In this document: positions 24,509 to 32,737 of the stretch, piece after piece | How positions within the stretch are numbered: position 1 is the stretch's first letter | Layout: each line of letters starts with the position of its first letter | Position numbers and translations under genes: made by a program | Notes under the pieces: generated by a model | What the model was told of the DNA's origin: nothing | The model's database searches: none | Seen by the model: the letters and a program-made list of their open reading frames with translations, nothing else | Source: Prochlorococcus sp. AG-311-J23 | GTDB taxonomy: Bacteria; Cyanobacteriota; Cyanobacteriia; PCC-6307; Cyanobiaceae | Length of the DNA stretch: 37,648 bases | Reading direction: 5' to 3' | Assembly (NCBI GenBank): GCA_003284375.1 | Contig: QBVL01000016.1 | Span: forward strand, 1 to 37,648

Positions 24509-27190
24509 TTGCCAGTTAATACTTCTCATTTAATAGGGGATTTTGCAGAACATGTCAAAATTGATTTCGCTGGAAAAGAGACAATTTATTACTACATAGA
24601 TAATTCTTATGGGAATGTATATAGTGATGCTTTTTATTATGGTTATGAATATTCTTATCCTCATGACTCTGACTCCGCAAAATATATAGAGAATGTTTTC
24701 CAAAGTATTGATGGACATATAGAACTTGATTTCAAGCGTACATATTCTAAAACTCAAGGAAATATTGATATTTATTATCTAGGTACTTTTTATGAAGGCG
24801 CTGCAGGACTGGCATGGTCCGCCACACCATATGACTCCAATGTAGAGATATTCTGGGAGAAACAACGGGAACATTCTTATATATATGGGAATTATGGATC
24901 ACTACAAGATAGAGACGCTTATACTCTGATTCATGAAATAGGACATGCATTAGGTCTTGATCACCCGAATAATGATCCATATGGAACATGGCATAACTCT
25001 AATGATACTGTCATGTCTTACAATTTTATGTATAATGAAAATCTTGCTTATACGCAAGCGCCATCATGGTCAACGACTGATATAGCTGCACTGCAAACAA
25101 TATGGGGAGTTGAGAAAGGGAATTCGCCTACTTCAATTAGTATTTCAAATAAAAATTTCAATGAGAACTTATCTTCTGATTCTATAATCAGTATATTGTC
25201 AACAACTGATAGTGACTTAAATGATTCTCATACTTATCAATTAGTTAGTGGCCATGGTGATACAGATAATGCATCATTTAAGATTAATGATGATTACCTA
25301 AGGATTCGTAGTTCACCCAATTATGAAAATAAATCAACTTATAGAATTAGAATAAAAACTACAGACAATAAAAACAATAGCTTCACTGAAAACTTTACAC
25401 TTTTCGTAAATGATCTGAATGAAAAACCAACTGATTTCTATCTCTCAAAATATAACTTTAATGAAAATATAAGTGCAGGAACAACTATTGCTACTATATA
25501 TGGAATAGATGAAGACATTGGAAATAGTCATTCGTTTTCATTTATTTCTGGTTTTAAGGAAAGTTCTGGTAATAACGCTTTTATTATTAATGGAAATAAA
25601 CTAAAAATTAAAAATTCACCTGATTATGAGACCCAGAGCTCTTATACAATTGTAATTAAAGCAACAGATCAATCCGGGGAGAGTTCAGCAGGTACATTCT
25701 ATCGAACACTCTATGTGAATAACCTTCCAGAAGGAAGTGCACCTACTTCAATTAAACTATCTAAATCAGATTTCAACGAAAATATTATAAGAAACTCTAA
25801 GATTGCAACATTATCGACCATAGATAATGACTTAAATGATTCACATACCTATTCTATAGTGAGTGGCAAGGGTGATAATGATAATAAATTCTTTACAATT
25901 AGTGATAATAATTTACTAATAAATGAATCACCTAACTATGAAAAAAAATCATCTTATAATATCCGTATATCAACAACTGATAGTGATGGTTTTGAATATT
26001 CTACTCCTATAACTTTAACCGTAAATGATTTAAATGAAGCTCCTACTAATTGGGAGATGTCTGAAATAAGTTTCGACGAAAATATTGAAAAGGGATCAAT
26101 TATTTCAACACTTAGAACTATTGATGAGGACTTAATAGATACTCATACCTTTCAATTCGTCGCCAGTTCTATCTATGGTCCTGATAATAAATATTTCACA
26201 ATTAATTCTAATCAATTGATAATAAATCATTCGCCAGATTATGAAAACCAGTCAATTTATTCTATTCAGTTTGAAGTAATTGATTCTTCTGGCTTAACGT
26301 CCGGTCCATTATGGAGATATTTAACAGTTAATGATCTCCCCGACCCAACGCTGTTAGACGATACTATTACTGGTAGCAATCTAAAAGATGAGATCAATGG
26401 ATTAGAGGGAAATGATTTCATTACTGGTGCAGAAGGAAATGATGCAATTAATGGTGGAGCAGGCTCTGATACTTCTATTTATTCATCAAAATTTAGTAAC
26501 TATTCCTTTATACGAGGAACTAATTCCCTCCAAATTACAGATCAAAGGACAGGTACTAATGATGGAGTTGATACTCTCACAAATATCGAATACATTCAAT
26601 TCTCAGATCAAAAGGTAGAGGAGTCAAAGGTAGACGTCTCTAAAACTTATGCCGATAATTTTAGGGACTATAAGTTTTACAATAAAGGTAATGGTACGTA
26701 TGAGATCAAAAGTGATGCAGGCGTCATTGATAATATTACAGGTATTCCCCTCTTAACCTTTGCAGATAAAACTGCTGGTATCAGTGCAATTGCAGATATC
26801 AAGGGAAGTTTTGATCAAGTCACAGGATTGAATACAGACTCGGGCAAAATGTTCCGTCTCTACAACGCTGCATTTGCACGCTTTCCTGATGCTGATGGTT
26901 TGAAGTATTGGATCAGTAATTTTAGTTCTGGTATTGATGATGAACGAGCTGTTTCAACTTCTTTTCTTGCATCATCAGAATTTAAAGAACGTTATGGAGA
27001 TAACATCACACATGAGACATATGTTCAGAATTTATACTTGAACGTCTTAAATCGAGAATTAGATCAAGATGGTTACGACTACTGGGTTGGTAATCTGAAT
27101 AATGGGGTTGAACAGAGACATGAGGTTCTTTTAGGTTTTTCTGAATCAGCGGAGAACAAAGCTCTCTTTACTGAAATGACAGGTTTTTAA
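24509..27190 (+). CDS. RTX-type zinc metalloprotease with cadherin-like repeats and DUF4214 C-terminus
   Basis: The 893-aa protein has four parts. Residues 1-205 are an M10/serralysin-like peptidase with the zinc motif HEIGHALGLDH (142-152; catalytic Glu143) and Met-turn VMSYN (Met169). Residues about 207-612 are four tandem cadherin-like repeats of about 100 aa, each with a pattern such as NFNEN near the start and SPNYENKSTY near its middle. Residues about 617-652 hold Gly/Asp-rich nonapeptide-like RTX calcium repeats (LEGNDFITGAEGNDAINGG). The last 240 residues match the DUF4214 end of the gene at 22441. No Sec signal is present, which fits type I secretion. The only start after the upstream in-frame TGA is a TTG. 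Confidence 0.85.
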   Translation: MPVNTSHLIGDFAEHVKIDFAGKETIYYYIDNSYGNVYSDAFYYGYEYSYPHDSDSAKYIENVFQSIDGHIELDFKRTYSKTQGNIDIYYLGTFYEGAAGLAWSATPYDSNVEIFWEKQREHSYIYGNYGSLQDRDAYTLIHEIGHALGLDHPNNDPYGTWHNSNDTVMSYNFMYNENLAYTQAPSWSTTDIAALQTIWGVEKGNSPTSISISNKNFNENLSSDSIISILSTTDSDLNDSHTYQLVSGHGDTDNASFKINDDYLRIRSSPNYENKSTYRIRIKTTDNKNNSFTENFTLFVNDLNEKPTDFYLSKYNFNENISAGTTIATIYGIDEDIGNSHSFSFISGFKESSGNNAFIINGNKLKIKNSPDYETQSSYTIVIKATDQSGESSAGTFYRTLYVNNLPEGSAPTSIKLSKSDFNENIIRNSKIATLSTIDNDLNDSHTYSIVSGKGDNDNKFFTISDNNLLINESPNYEKKSSYNIRISTTDSDGFEYSTPITLTVNDLNEAPTNWEMSEISFDENIEKGSIISTLRTIDEDLIDTHTFQFVASSIYGPDNKYFTINSNQLIINHSPDYENQSIYSIQFEVIDSSGLTSGPLWRYLTVNDLPDPTLLDDTITGSNLKDEINGLEGNDFITGAEGNDAINGGAGSDTSIYSSKFSNYSFIRGTNSLQITDQRTGTNDGVDTLTNIEYIQFSDQKVEESKVDVSKTYADNFRDYKFYNKGNGTYEIKSDAGVIDNITGIPLLTFADKTAGISAIADIKGSFDQVTGLNTDSGKMFRLYNAAFARFPDADGLKYWISNFSSGIDDERAVSTSFLASSEFKERYGDNITHETYVQNLYLNVLNRELDQDGYDYWVGNLNNGVEQRHEVLLGFSESAENKALFTEMTGF

Positions 27191-27509
27191 TCACCTCAAT
27201 ACCCAGCACAAATTTCTTTACTCTCATTATTCATAGAATTATAAGTCATTTAGCACCATACGCCGCTTCAATTTCGCTATCATGCAAGGAATTTATCTAT
27301 CACGTTGTATAAATCCAGCTATATGCGGATTCTGTTAGAGCAAAGCATGAGTAGCTAATTTAGCCACACTCAAATGTTTTCATACGAATTAATCTCAGCT
27401 TAGGTTGTACAATCGATTGATAAATACTTAAGATGTAAAACCTATTAAGAGAAAAAGATGACATCTTAAAATATTTAGACGACTAACTCATGAGAGCCTT
27501 ATAAAAGAT
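27191..27509. other. Gap of 319 bp with nothing recognised
   Basis: No ORF of useful length, tRNA, terminator with U-tract or clear repeat is seen between the protease stop and the stop of the minus-strand 158-aa gene. Confidence 0.6.
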
Positions 27510-27986
27510 TTATTGTACTGCAAGAGGTCTTAAGTTAAGAAGTATAGTTGGCATCGACCTGAACCGTAAGCTGAGCTTTATTCGTATAGTCGACATCGAT
27601 CTAAGCCATATCTCTAGCTCACTTCTCTTGATAAAAATTCTATTCCCTTTAGAAGTTAAAAAAACCTTCTCAACAATTTTACCTTCTCTTACAATTATCC
27701 GTACTGTTTGTCCTGATAATCTACCTTGAATCCAATCAAGAATATCTGGGTAAAACTTATCAAAATTATTAAAAGACGTTTCAAGGAAGACAGGCATAAA
27801 TCCTTCTGATTTAATTTTGCTTTCAATAGATTCTGTAGATTTTGCTATTAAATTATTAATTTTTGAATGAATGAGTTCTGTTTCAATTGATTCTCTATGA
27901 AATTTTGAGCTTAACTTCCGATGAATTAACTCATATGTTGATTCAATTCTCTTTTGCTTATTCTTTAGAAAAGTGGCAATATGCAT
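27510..27986 (-). CDS. Unknown 158-aa protein with a duplicated C-terminal segment
   Basis: The protein begins MHIATFLKNKQKRIESTYEL and has a charged helical N-terminal half, then a beta-rich stretch (SGQTVRIIVREGKIVEKVFL, TSKGNRIFIKRSELEIWL). The last 30 residues consist of two 14-aa near-repeats, RSMSTIRIKLSLRF and RSMPTILLNLRPLA, matching a 42-bp tandem duplication in the DNA. The true gene may once have ended near EIWL, with the tail added by loss of the stop. No family is recognised. Confidence 0.55.
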   Translation of the reverse strand: MHIATFLKNKQKRIESTYELIHRKLSSKFHRESIETELIHSKINNLIAKSTESIESKIKSEGFMPVFLETSFNNFDKFYPDILDWIQGRLSGQTVRIIVREGKIVEKVFLTSKGNRIFIKRSELEIWLRSMSTIRIKLSLRFRSMPTILLNLRPLAVQ

Positions 27987-28248
27987 CTTTGATATTTTCC
28001 ATTAATCCTGTCTATCGCATACACGAATACGAAACCAGATAATAAATACTTATAGATACGTAATTAAGAATGATCTCAACCTCTCTAAGAACAGAAAAGG
28101 CGGAGTAGTCAAGGATTTAAAACCCACTATGACTCCAATAATACAGAATATTTCCTGAACTATCATTATGGATAGATCAAGGGCTCAATGCTCCTCAGGA
28201 GGTGGGTTGGTCTTTGACCTGCAATAGGTATCAGCCAAGCTTTTGCGG

Positions 28249-28482
28249 CTATTCCCACATAGGCTTAGTTCTTCGCCAGCCAGCAGCTAAAAGATTCCCC
28301 CACAACTGAATCGCCAGGTCCCTACGCATTCTCTTACGACTCTTAAGTAGAGGTATTCCATTACGTTCAAGTCTACCTTTATCAACAATGATCTTAGGGT
28401 TTTGATCCCAGCTCTCCCAGTCATACCTAAATCTTAATATCCAAACTCCATCAGGCTCCTTAAGCCATCCATCACACTTCAT
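28249..28482 (-). CDS. DUF1651 family protein
   Basis: The 77-aa product fits DUF1651, a small family known mainly from marine picocyanobacteria and often found in accessory regions. The pattern GWLKEPDGVWILRFRYD, then PKIIVDKGRL, LLKSRKRMRRDLAIQLWGNL and AAGWRRTKPMW follows the family from start to end. The ATG start is clear. Function is unknown. Confidence 0.85.
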   Translation of the reverse strand: MKCDGWLKEPDGVWILRFRYDWESWDQNPKIIVDKGRLERNGIPLLKSRKRMRRDLAIQLWGNLLAAGWRRTKPMWE

Positions 28483-28680
28483 CCAACATGAAGCTAGTTA
28501 TTGGTATAATTGTACTAGCGCGAGTGGTTTTATGTCCAGACTTCTGTCCAGTTGGTGTCCAAAGCGCTCCACAACCATGTTAAGCGTCGAAAAACTTAGA
28601 AAATAAAGCTATAAATGAGTATTAAATAGTGTTGCGTAACCCCGATGATCACAGTTACGCGAATCAAAAAGAATGATTTA

Positions 28681-28723
28681 GCGAGAAGAAGAAGTTGCTT
28701 AGGGAACAACTTCTTCTTCTCGC
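28681..28723. other. Perfect 17-bp hairpin
   Basis: GCGAGAAGAAGAAGTTG (28681-28697) and CAACTTCTTCTTCTCGC (28707-28723) pair fully around a 9-nt loop. No U-tract follows on either strand. One arm is pure AGAAGAAG, so it could also be a purine-rich recognition element. Confidence 0.8.
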
Positions 28724-28897
28724 ATAGGTGCTTCAACCAACGTAAATTAATATTCCAAGGGGAGAAATAAGTGTGAGATACGGCTTGAACGGATAGCAGT
28801 AGTTAGATTTATCAAATGTGTAGTGCTGTCAGCATCGTTTTTTGTCCAACTAAAGTCAATATTTTTCCTCTCTTGTTGATTGTTCTCACTGATGTAC

Positions 28898-28914
28898 AGT
28901 ATTACTCAAGAAAA
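28898..28914 (+). repeat. 17-bp direct repeat, right copy
   Basis: Identical to 15938-15954 in rpsD. The frame here reads DVQYYSRKL, like the VVEYYSRKV end of S4, so a little more than the exact match resembles an rpsD 3' end. It lies 106 bp before the sulfur gene cluster. Confidence 0.75.
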
Positions 28915-29020
28915 TTATGGGTCTACACATAGTTTCTTTCTCGTTAAATTTAATTATAGAGACTTTTTTTAGGGGCTCTTTCATGTTTTTCTATAGCCTA
29001 TAGAAAATAACCCAAAGGAT

Positions 29021-30190
29021 ATGGGATCAGAAAAAAAAAACAAGGAGTTCAGCACTGGGGCAAACACAAGAGTAATTCATCACAAAGAAAATTTTTCGGA
29101 AGAAACCGGGTCAATAATGCCTCCAATCTTCCCAACCTCAACGTTCGTTCATGGTAATGAGGGTGGCTTTGACTACACTCGTTCAGGAAACCCAAATTTT
29201 CGAATTCTAGAATCAGTTTTGTCTGATCTGGAAGAATGTCAGTTTGCAAGTGTGTTTAGTTCTGGAGTCGCTGCTATTACAGCAATAGTCTCCACTCTTA
29301 AGTCTGGAGACTTAATCCTTTGTGAGGAGAACCTTTATGGATGTACGGTGAGATTATTTGAACAAGTTTTTAATCGTTTTGGATTAAAAACTCAATGGAT
29401 TGACTTTACCCAGCCCAATTTTCAAGAAGTCATTTCAAAGCACAAACCCGCGATGATTTGGATCGAAAGTCCTACGAACCCACTCCTTAAAATTATTGAT
29501 ATTGAGGGGATTTGTCATTTCTCGAATAAAATGCAAATACCTGTTGTTGTAGACAATACTTTTGCAACACCTCTATTACAAAGACCTCTTAAACTTGGAG
29601 CGACCTTATCTTTAACTAGCACGACCAAGTATATCAATGGTCACTCAGATGCACTTGGTGGTGCGATATGCACCGAGAGTAGCATTTGGAGAGACAAGCT
29701 GAATTTCGCCCAGAAGGCTCTTGGCTTAAATCCTTCTCCCTTTGATTGCTGGCTTATTACACGAGGAATAAAAACTCTTCCACTTCGCCTAGAGAGACAA
29801 GTTAAGAATGCATTTAAAATAGCTAATCAATTAGCTGATAATCCAGCAATAAAACATGTTCGATATCCTTTTAGAAACGATCATCCACAATGTAAATTAG
29901 CAAAAAGACAAATGACTATGGGAGGAGCAATTGTTACTGCCACTGTTAACGCATCCCAAGCTCAAACCTATTCATTTTGTAAAAGTCTTCATTATTTCAA
30001 AATGGCAGAAAGTCTCGGAGGAATTGAAAGTCTTGTTTGCCATCCAGCCACAATGACACATGCTTCAGTGCCCAAAGAAACAAAACTAAAAATTGGAATT
30101 ACTGATTCACTTATTAGATTTTCCGTTGGATGTGAAGACATTGAAGACTTGAGTGCTGATTTAAATCAAGCCTTGGAAACTATCTCTTGA
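29021..30190 (+). CDS. metB: Cys/Met-metabolism PLP enzyme, cystathionine gamma-synthase/beta-lyase type
   Basis: A fold-type I PLP enzyme of the trans-sulfuration family, 389 aa. It has the N-terminal PPIFPTSTF and DYTRSGNP, the PLP-stacking region SSGVAAITA, Asp178 in VDNTFATPLLQRPL, and the Schiff-base Lys203 in STTKYINGHSD. Cystathionine gamma-synthase, making cystathionine from an activated homoserine and cysteine, is the likely role. A beta-lyase activity cannot be excluded from sequence. An AAAGGA lies just before the ATG. Its stop overlaps the next gene's start, and cysK follows, so the three form a sulfur amino acid operon. Confidence 0.85.
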   Translation: MGSEKKNKEFSTGANTRVIHHKENFSEETGSIMPPIFPTSTFVHGNEGGFDYTRSGNPNFRILESVLSDLEECQFASVFSSGVAAITAIVSTLKSGDLILCEENLYGCTVRLFEQVFNRFGLKTQWIDFTQPNFQEVISKHKPAMIWIESPTNPLLKIIDIEGICHFSNKMQIPVVVDNTFATPLLQRPLKLGATLSLTSTTKYINGHSDALGGAICTESSIWRDKLNFAQKALGLNPSPFDCWLITRGIKTLPLRLERQVKNAFKIANQLADNPAIKHVRYPFRNDHPQCKLAKRQMTMGGAIVTATVNASQAQTYSFCKSLHYFKMAESLGGIESLVCHPATMTHASVPKETKLKIGITDSLIRFSVGCEDIEDLSADLNQALETIS

Positions 30191-31653
30191 CTGAACGAAA
30201 TTTACTCACTGATCCTTGCTGGAGTGCCAAAGATTTAGGAGAGCCTCTGCCGAGTAGGCCACATGCCGTATCTGTTGCCTTGCCTAGATGGGAAGATGTA
30301 ATCGCGTACGAAGAGAAGCTTCCAGCTTGCATAAATTCATTAAAAGCAGTTTACCCTAGATTTGGATTTAATCCTTTTGTTGCTGAGATAGCTCGAAAAT
30401 CACTTGCATTTCATGGTGAATCGCAGGAAAGCAGTTGGCCTTACCCCAATAGAGATTCTGCATTAAGTGCCCAAGAATATTGTATTCGAAAGAATTCAGA
30501 TTGTTTTTCAAAAATAGAAGATTTTCTTGGCGTTTCCTGTCTAATTGTTGACCAAAAAAGTATCTCTTCAGCAAAAGCTTTCTGGCAACACACTGGTCTT
30601 GGATTGTCGTCACGTGAAGCGGCTATTGCCCTTGGGAAAGAGAAAAAACCCTCCGCTTCTGATGGTCATTGCGCTCGAGATGAACTTCTTAATCGTTTAG
30701 CAAATATATATAATTGTGATAGAAGTCATATACGACTATATCGTTCAGGAATGGCTGCTTTAACGACTATTCTTTCAGCGATAAATTGTATTAAAGGAAC
30801 TTCTTCTACGCTTCAAGTAGGTTTTCCCTATGTTGATGTGCTTAAACTTCCTCAGATTATTTTCCAAGGGAGTGATCTCATTGTTAAAACCAAATTAAGC
30901 CATATAAAAGAAGAGCTTGATAAAAAGACACCCGCTGCATTAATCATAGAAATACCTAGCAACCCTTTATTGCAATGTATCGATCTCATATCTATTTCAA
31001 AATTAGCTAAAGAAAAAAACGTACCTGTCATTGTTGACGATACCATCGGTTCATCTCTAAATGTTCACCTAACTCCTTACGCAGATGTGATTTTTAGTTC
31101 TCTTACAAAAAGTTTTGCTGGGAGAGGAGATATTCTTGCTGGCAGTACTGTTATCAGTCCATACTCTAAATGGAAAAAAGAAATAGCTGAGATAATTCCT
31201 AAAGTTGCATTATCTACACTATCTGATTCAGATGCTATTGAGTTGGAGTTGACCAGTAGAGACGTGAAGGATCGCTTAAAAAGGTTAAACATATCTTGCT
31301 TAAAGCTGAAAGAAAAATTAGAAACAAAAAAAGAAATTTCAAAAGTTTTACATCCTCAATATTGTAAAAATTTTAATTCGCTATTAAAGAAAGGAGGAGG
31401 TTATGGATGTCTATTATCGTTTGAACTTAAAGGTGGGATTGAAGAATCAAAAAGAGTTTATGATTCATTAAGAGTAAACAAAGGGCCAAGTTTAGGTACA
31501 AATTTTACATTGGTTTGTCCATATGTTCAGTTGGCTCACTTCAAAGAATTGAAATGGGCTGAAAGTTGTGGCGTCTCGGAACACTTATTAAGAGTGTCAG
31601 TAGGGCTAGAAAATGAAGACGAATTATGGTCAAGATTTAATTCAGTAATATAA
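30187..31653 (+). CDS. Cystathionine gamma-synthase-like PLP enzyme with long N-terminal extension
   Basis: This is a second member of the Cys/Met-metabolism PLP family, 488 aa, starting at a TTG that overlaps the previous stop by 4 bp (TTGA). The PLP core begins about residue 165, with YRSGMAALTTIL, VDDTIGSSLN (Asp284) and the Schiff-base Lys308 in SSLTKSFAGRGD. The first 160 residues are an added domain starting NLLTDPCWSAKDLGEPLPS, as in the N-extended fungal cystathionine gamma-synthases. The two neighbouring enzymes may be the synthase and the lyase of methionine synthesis, but which is which is not settled by sequence. Confidence 0.75.
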   Translation: MTERNLLTDPCWSAKDLGEPLPSRPHAVSVALPRWEDVIAYEEKLPACINSLKAVYPRFGFNPFVAEIARKSLAFHGESQESSWPYPNRDSALSAQEYCIRKNSDCFSKIEDFLGVSCLIVDQKSISSAKAFWQHTGLGLSSREAAIALGKEKKPSASDGHCARDELLNRLANIYNCDRSHIRLYRSGMAALTTILSAINCIKGTSSTLQVGFPYVDVLKLPQIIFQGSDLIVKTKLSHIKEELDKKTPAALIIEIPSNPLLQCIDLISISKLAKEKNVPVIVDDTIGSSLNVHLTPYADVIFSSLTKSFAGRGDILAGSTVISPYSKWKKEIAEIIPKVALSTLSDSDAIELELTSRDVKDRLKRLNISCLKLKEKLETKKEISKVLHPQYCKNFNSLLKKGGGYGCLLSFELKGGIEESKRVYDSLRVNKGPSLGTNFTLVCPYVQLAHFKELKWAESCGVSEHLLRVSVGLENEDELWSRFNSVI

Positions 31654-31741
31654 AAAAATCACTAATAAAGATTATCTAAACAACCAATTACCGAGATTTT
31701 TATATAGATTTAGAGTATTAGTTAATTAAGTCATTTAAAAA

Positions 31742-32728
31742 ATGTCCAGAATCTACGAAGACAATAGTTTTGCTATTGGTCATACACCTTTAGTTAAGCT
31801 TAATTCGATTACAAAAAACGCAAAAGCAACAGTACTTGCAAAGATAGAAGGCCGTAACCCCGCCTACAGCGTTAAATGCAGAATAGGAGCGAATATGATC
31901 TGGGATGCGGAGAAGAAAGGTTTACTCAATAAAGATAAAGTCATTATTGAACCAACATCTGGAAATACTGGAATAGCCCTTGCTTACACAGCTGCTGCTC
32001 GAGGTTACAAGTTAATTCTCACGATGCCTGAGTCCATGTCAATTGAACGTCGGAGGATGATGGCTGTTCTTGGTGCTGAATTAATACTTACTGAAGCAGC
32101 AAAAGGAATGCCTGGTGCCATTGCAAAAGCGAAGGAAATAGCAGATAGCGACCCTCAAAAATACTTCATGCCAGGACAATTTGATAATCCAGCTAATCCA
32201 GAAATACATTTCAAAACAACAGGTCCTGAAATTTGGGATGATACCGATGGCCAAATTGATGTTTTAGTCTCTGGCGTCGGCACAGGTGGAACAATAACAG
32301 GTGTTTCTCGTTTTATAAAGCAAGAAAAAAATCATTCATTATTATCTGTTGCCGTTGAACCTACTCATAGCCCAGTAATAACACAAACTCTCAATGGAGA
32401 AGAGGTAAAACCCGGCCCTCACAAAATCCAAGGGATCGGAGCTGGGTTTATTCCTAAAAATCTTGACTTATCCGTAGTCGATCAAGTTGAGCAAGTCTCT
32501 AATGATGAGTCTATTGCAATGGCATTACGTTTAGCACAAGAAGAAGGTCTACTAGTTGGTATCTCATGTGGTGCTGCTGCAGCTGTAGCTTTAAGACTTG
32601 CCGAAAAAGAAGAGTTCTCCGGGAAGACAATCGTTGTAGTTCTTCCTGACCTTGCCGAAAGATATATCTCATCCGTAATGTTTGAGAATGTTCCTACAGG
32701 CGTTATTAAAGAACCATCATTAGCTTGA
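31742..32728 (+). CDS. cysK: Cysteine synthase (O-acetylserine sulfhydrylase)
   Basis: CysK makes cysteine from O-acetylserine and sulfide. The 328-aa fold-type II PLP enzyme has GHTPLVKL (13-20), the Schiff-base Lys45 in [11 protein letters not shown], the substrate loop TSGNTG (72-77), and the phosphate-binding [10 protein letters not shown] (178-187). The usual NPx-SVKxR motif is intact. It lies 88 bp after the two trans-sulfuration-type genes and supplies their thiol donor. It is convergent with queA, 9 bp apart. Confidence 0.95.
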   Translation: MSRIYEDNSFAIGHTPLVKLNSITKNAKATVLAKIEGRNPAYSVKCRIGANMIWDAEKKGLLNKDKVIIEPTSGNTGIALAYTAAARGYKLILTMPESMSIERRRMMAVLGAELILTEAAKGMPGAIAKAKEIADSDPQKYFMPGQFDNPANPEIHFKTTGPEIWDDTDGQIDVLVSGVGTGGTITGVSRFIKQEKNHSLLSVAVEPTHSPVITQTLNGEEVKPGPHKIQGIGAGFIPKNLDLSVVDQVEQVSNDESIAMALRLAQEEGLLVGISCGAAAAVALRLAEKEEFSGKTIVVVLPDLAERYISSVMFENVPTGVIKEPSLA

Positions 32729-32737
32729 CTTTTGAGT

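Larger units (their letters stand above)
15955..28914. mobile_element. Putative 13-kb genomic island inserted at the 3' end of rpsD
   Basis: The stretch between the two 17-bp repeats contains all the accessory content of the window: short orphan proteins, decayed copies, RTX/DUF4214 surface proteins, DUF1651 and long gaps between genes. Genes on both outer sides are core metabolism. No integrase, transposase, relaxase or phage gene can be seen, so the element, if mobile, is a remnant or depends on an enzyme supplied elsewhere. Confidence 0.5.
28483..29020. other. Gap of 538 bp with hairpins and the right repeat copy
   Basis: The gap contains three TGTCCA-type words near 28530-28560, an inverted repeat GCGTAAC/GTTACGC (28634-28640 and 28654-28660), a perfect 17-bp hairpin (28681-28723) and the right copy of the 17-bp direct repeat (28898-28914). 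No gene is seen. The promoter for the sulfur gene cluster must lie in its last part. Confidence 0.6.

Noticed and set aside
28134-28230. Short ORF and CCTCAGGAGG palindrome upstream of the DUF1651 gene stop
   Set aside because: The ORF is 19 codons and the palindrome is short; neither stands out from chance.
28681-28723. 17-bp hairpin as an intrinsic terminator
   Set aside because: No run of T follows on either strand and no gene ends nearby.
15955-28914. CRISPR array, restriction or toxin-antitoxin system in the island
   Set aside because: No regularly spaced repeats and no nuclease, methylase or toxin motifs were found among the ORFs.
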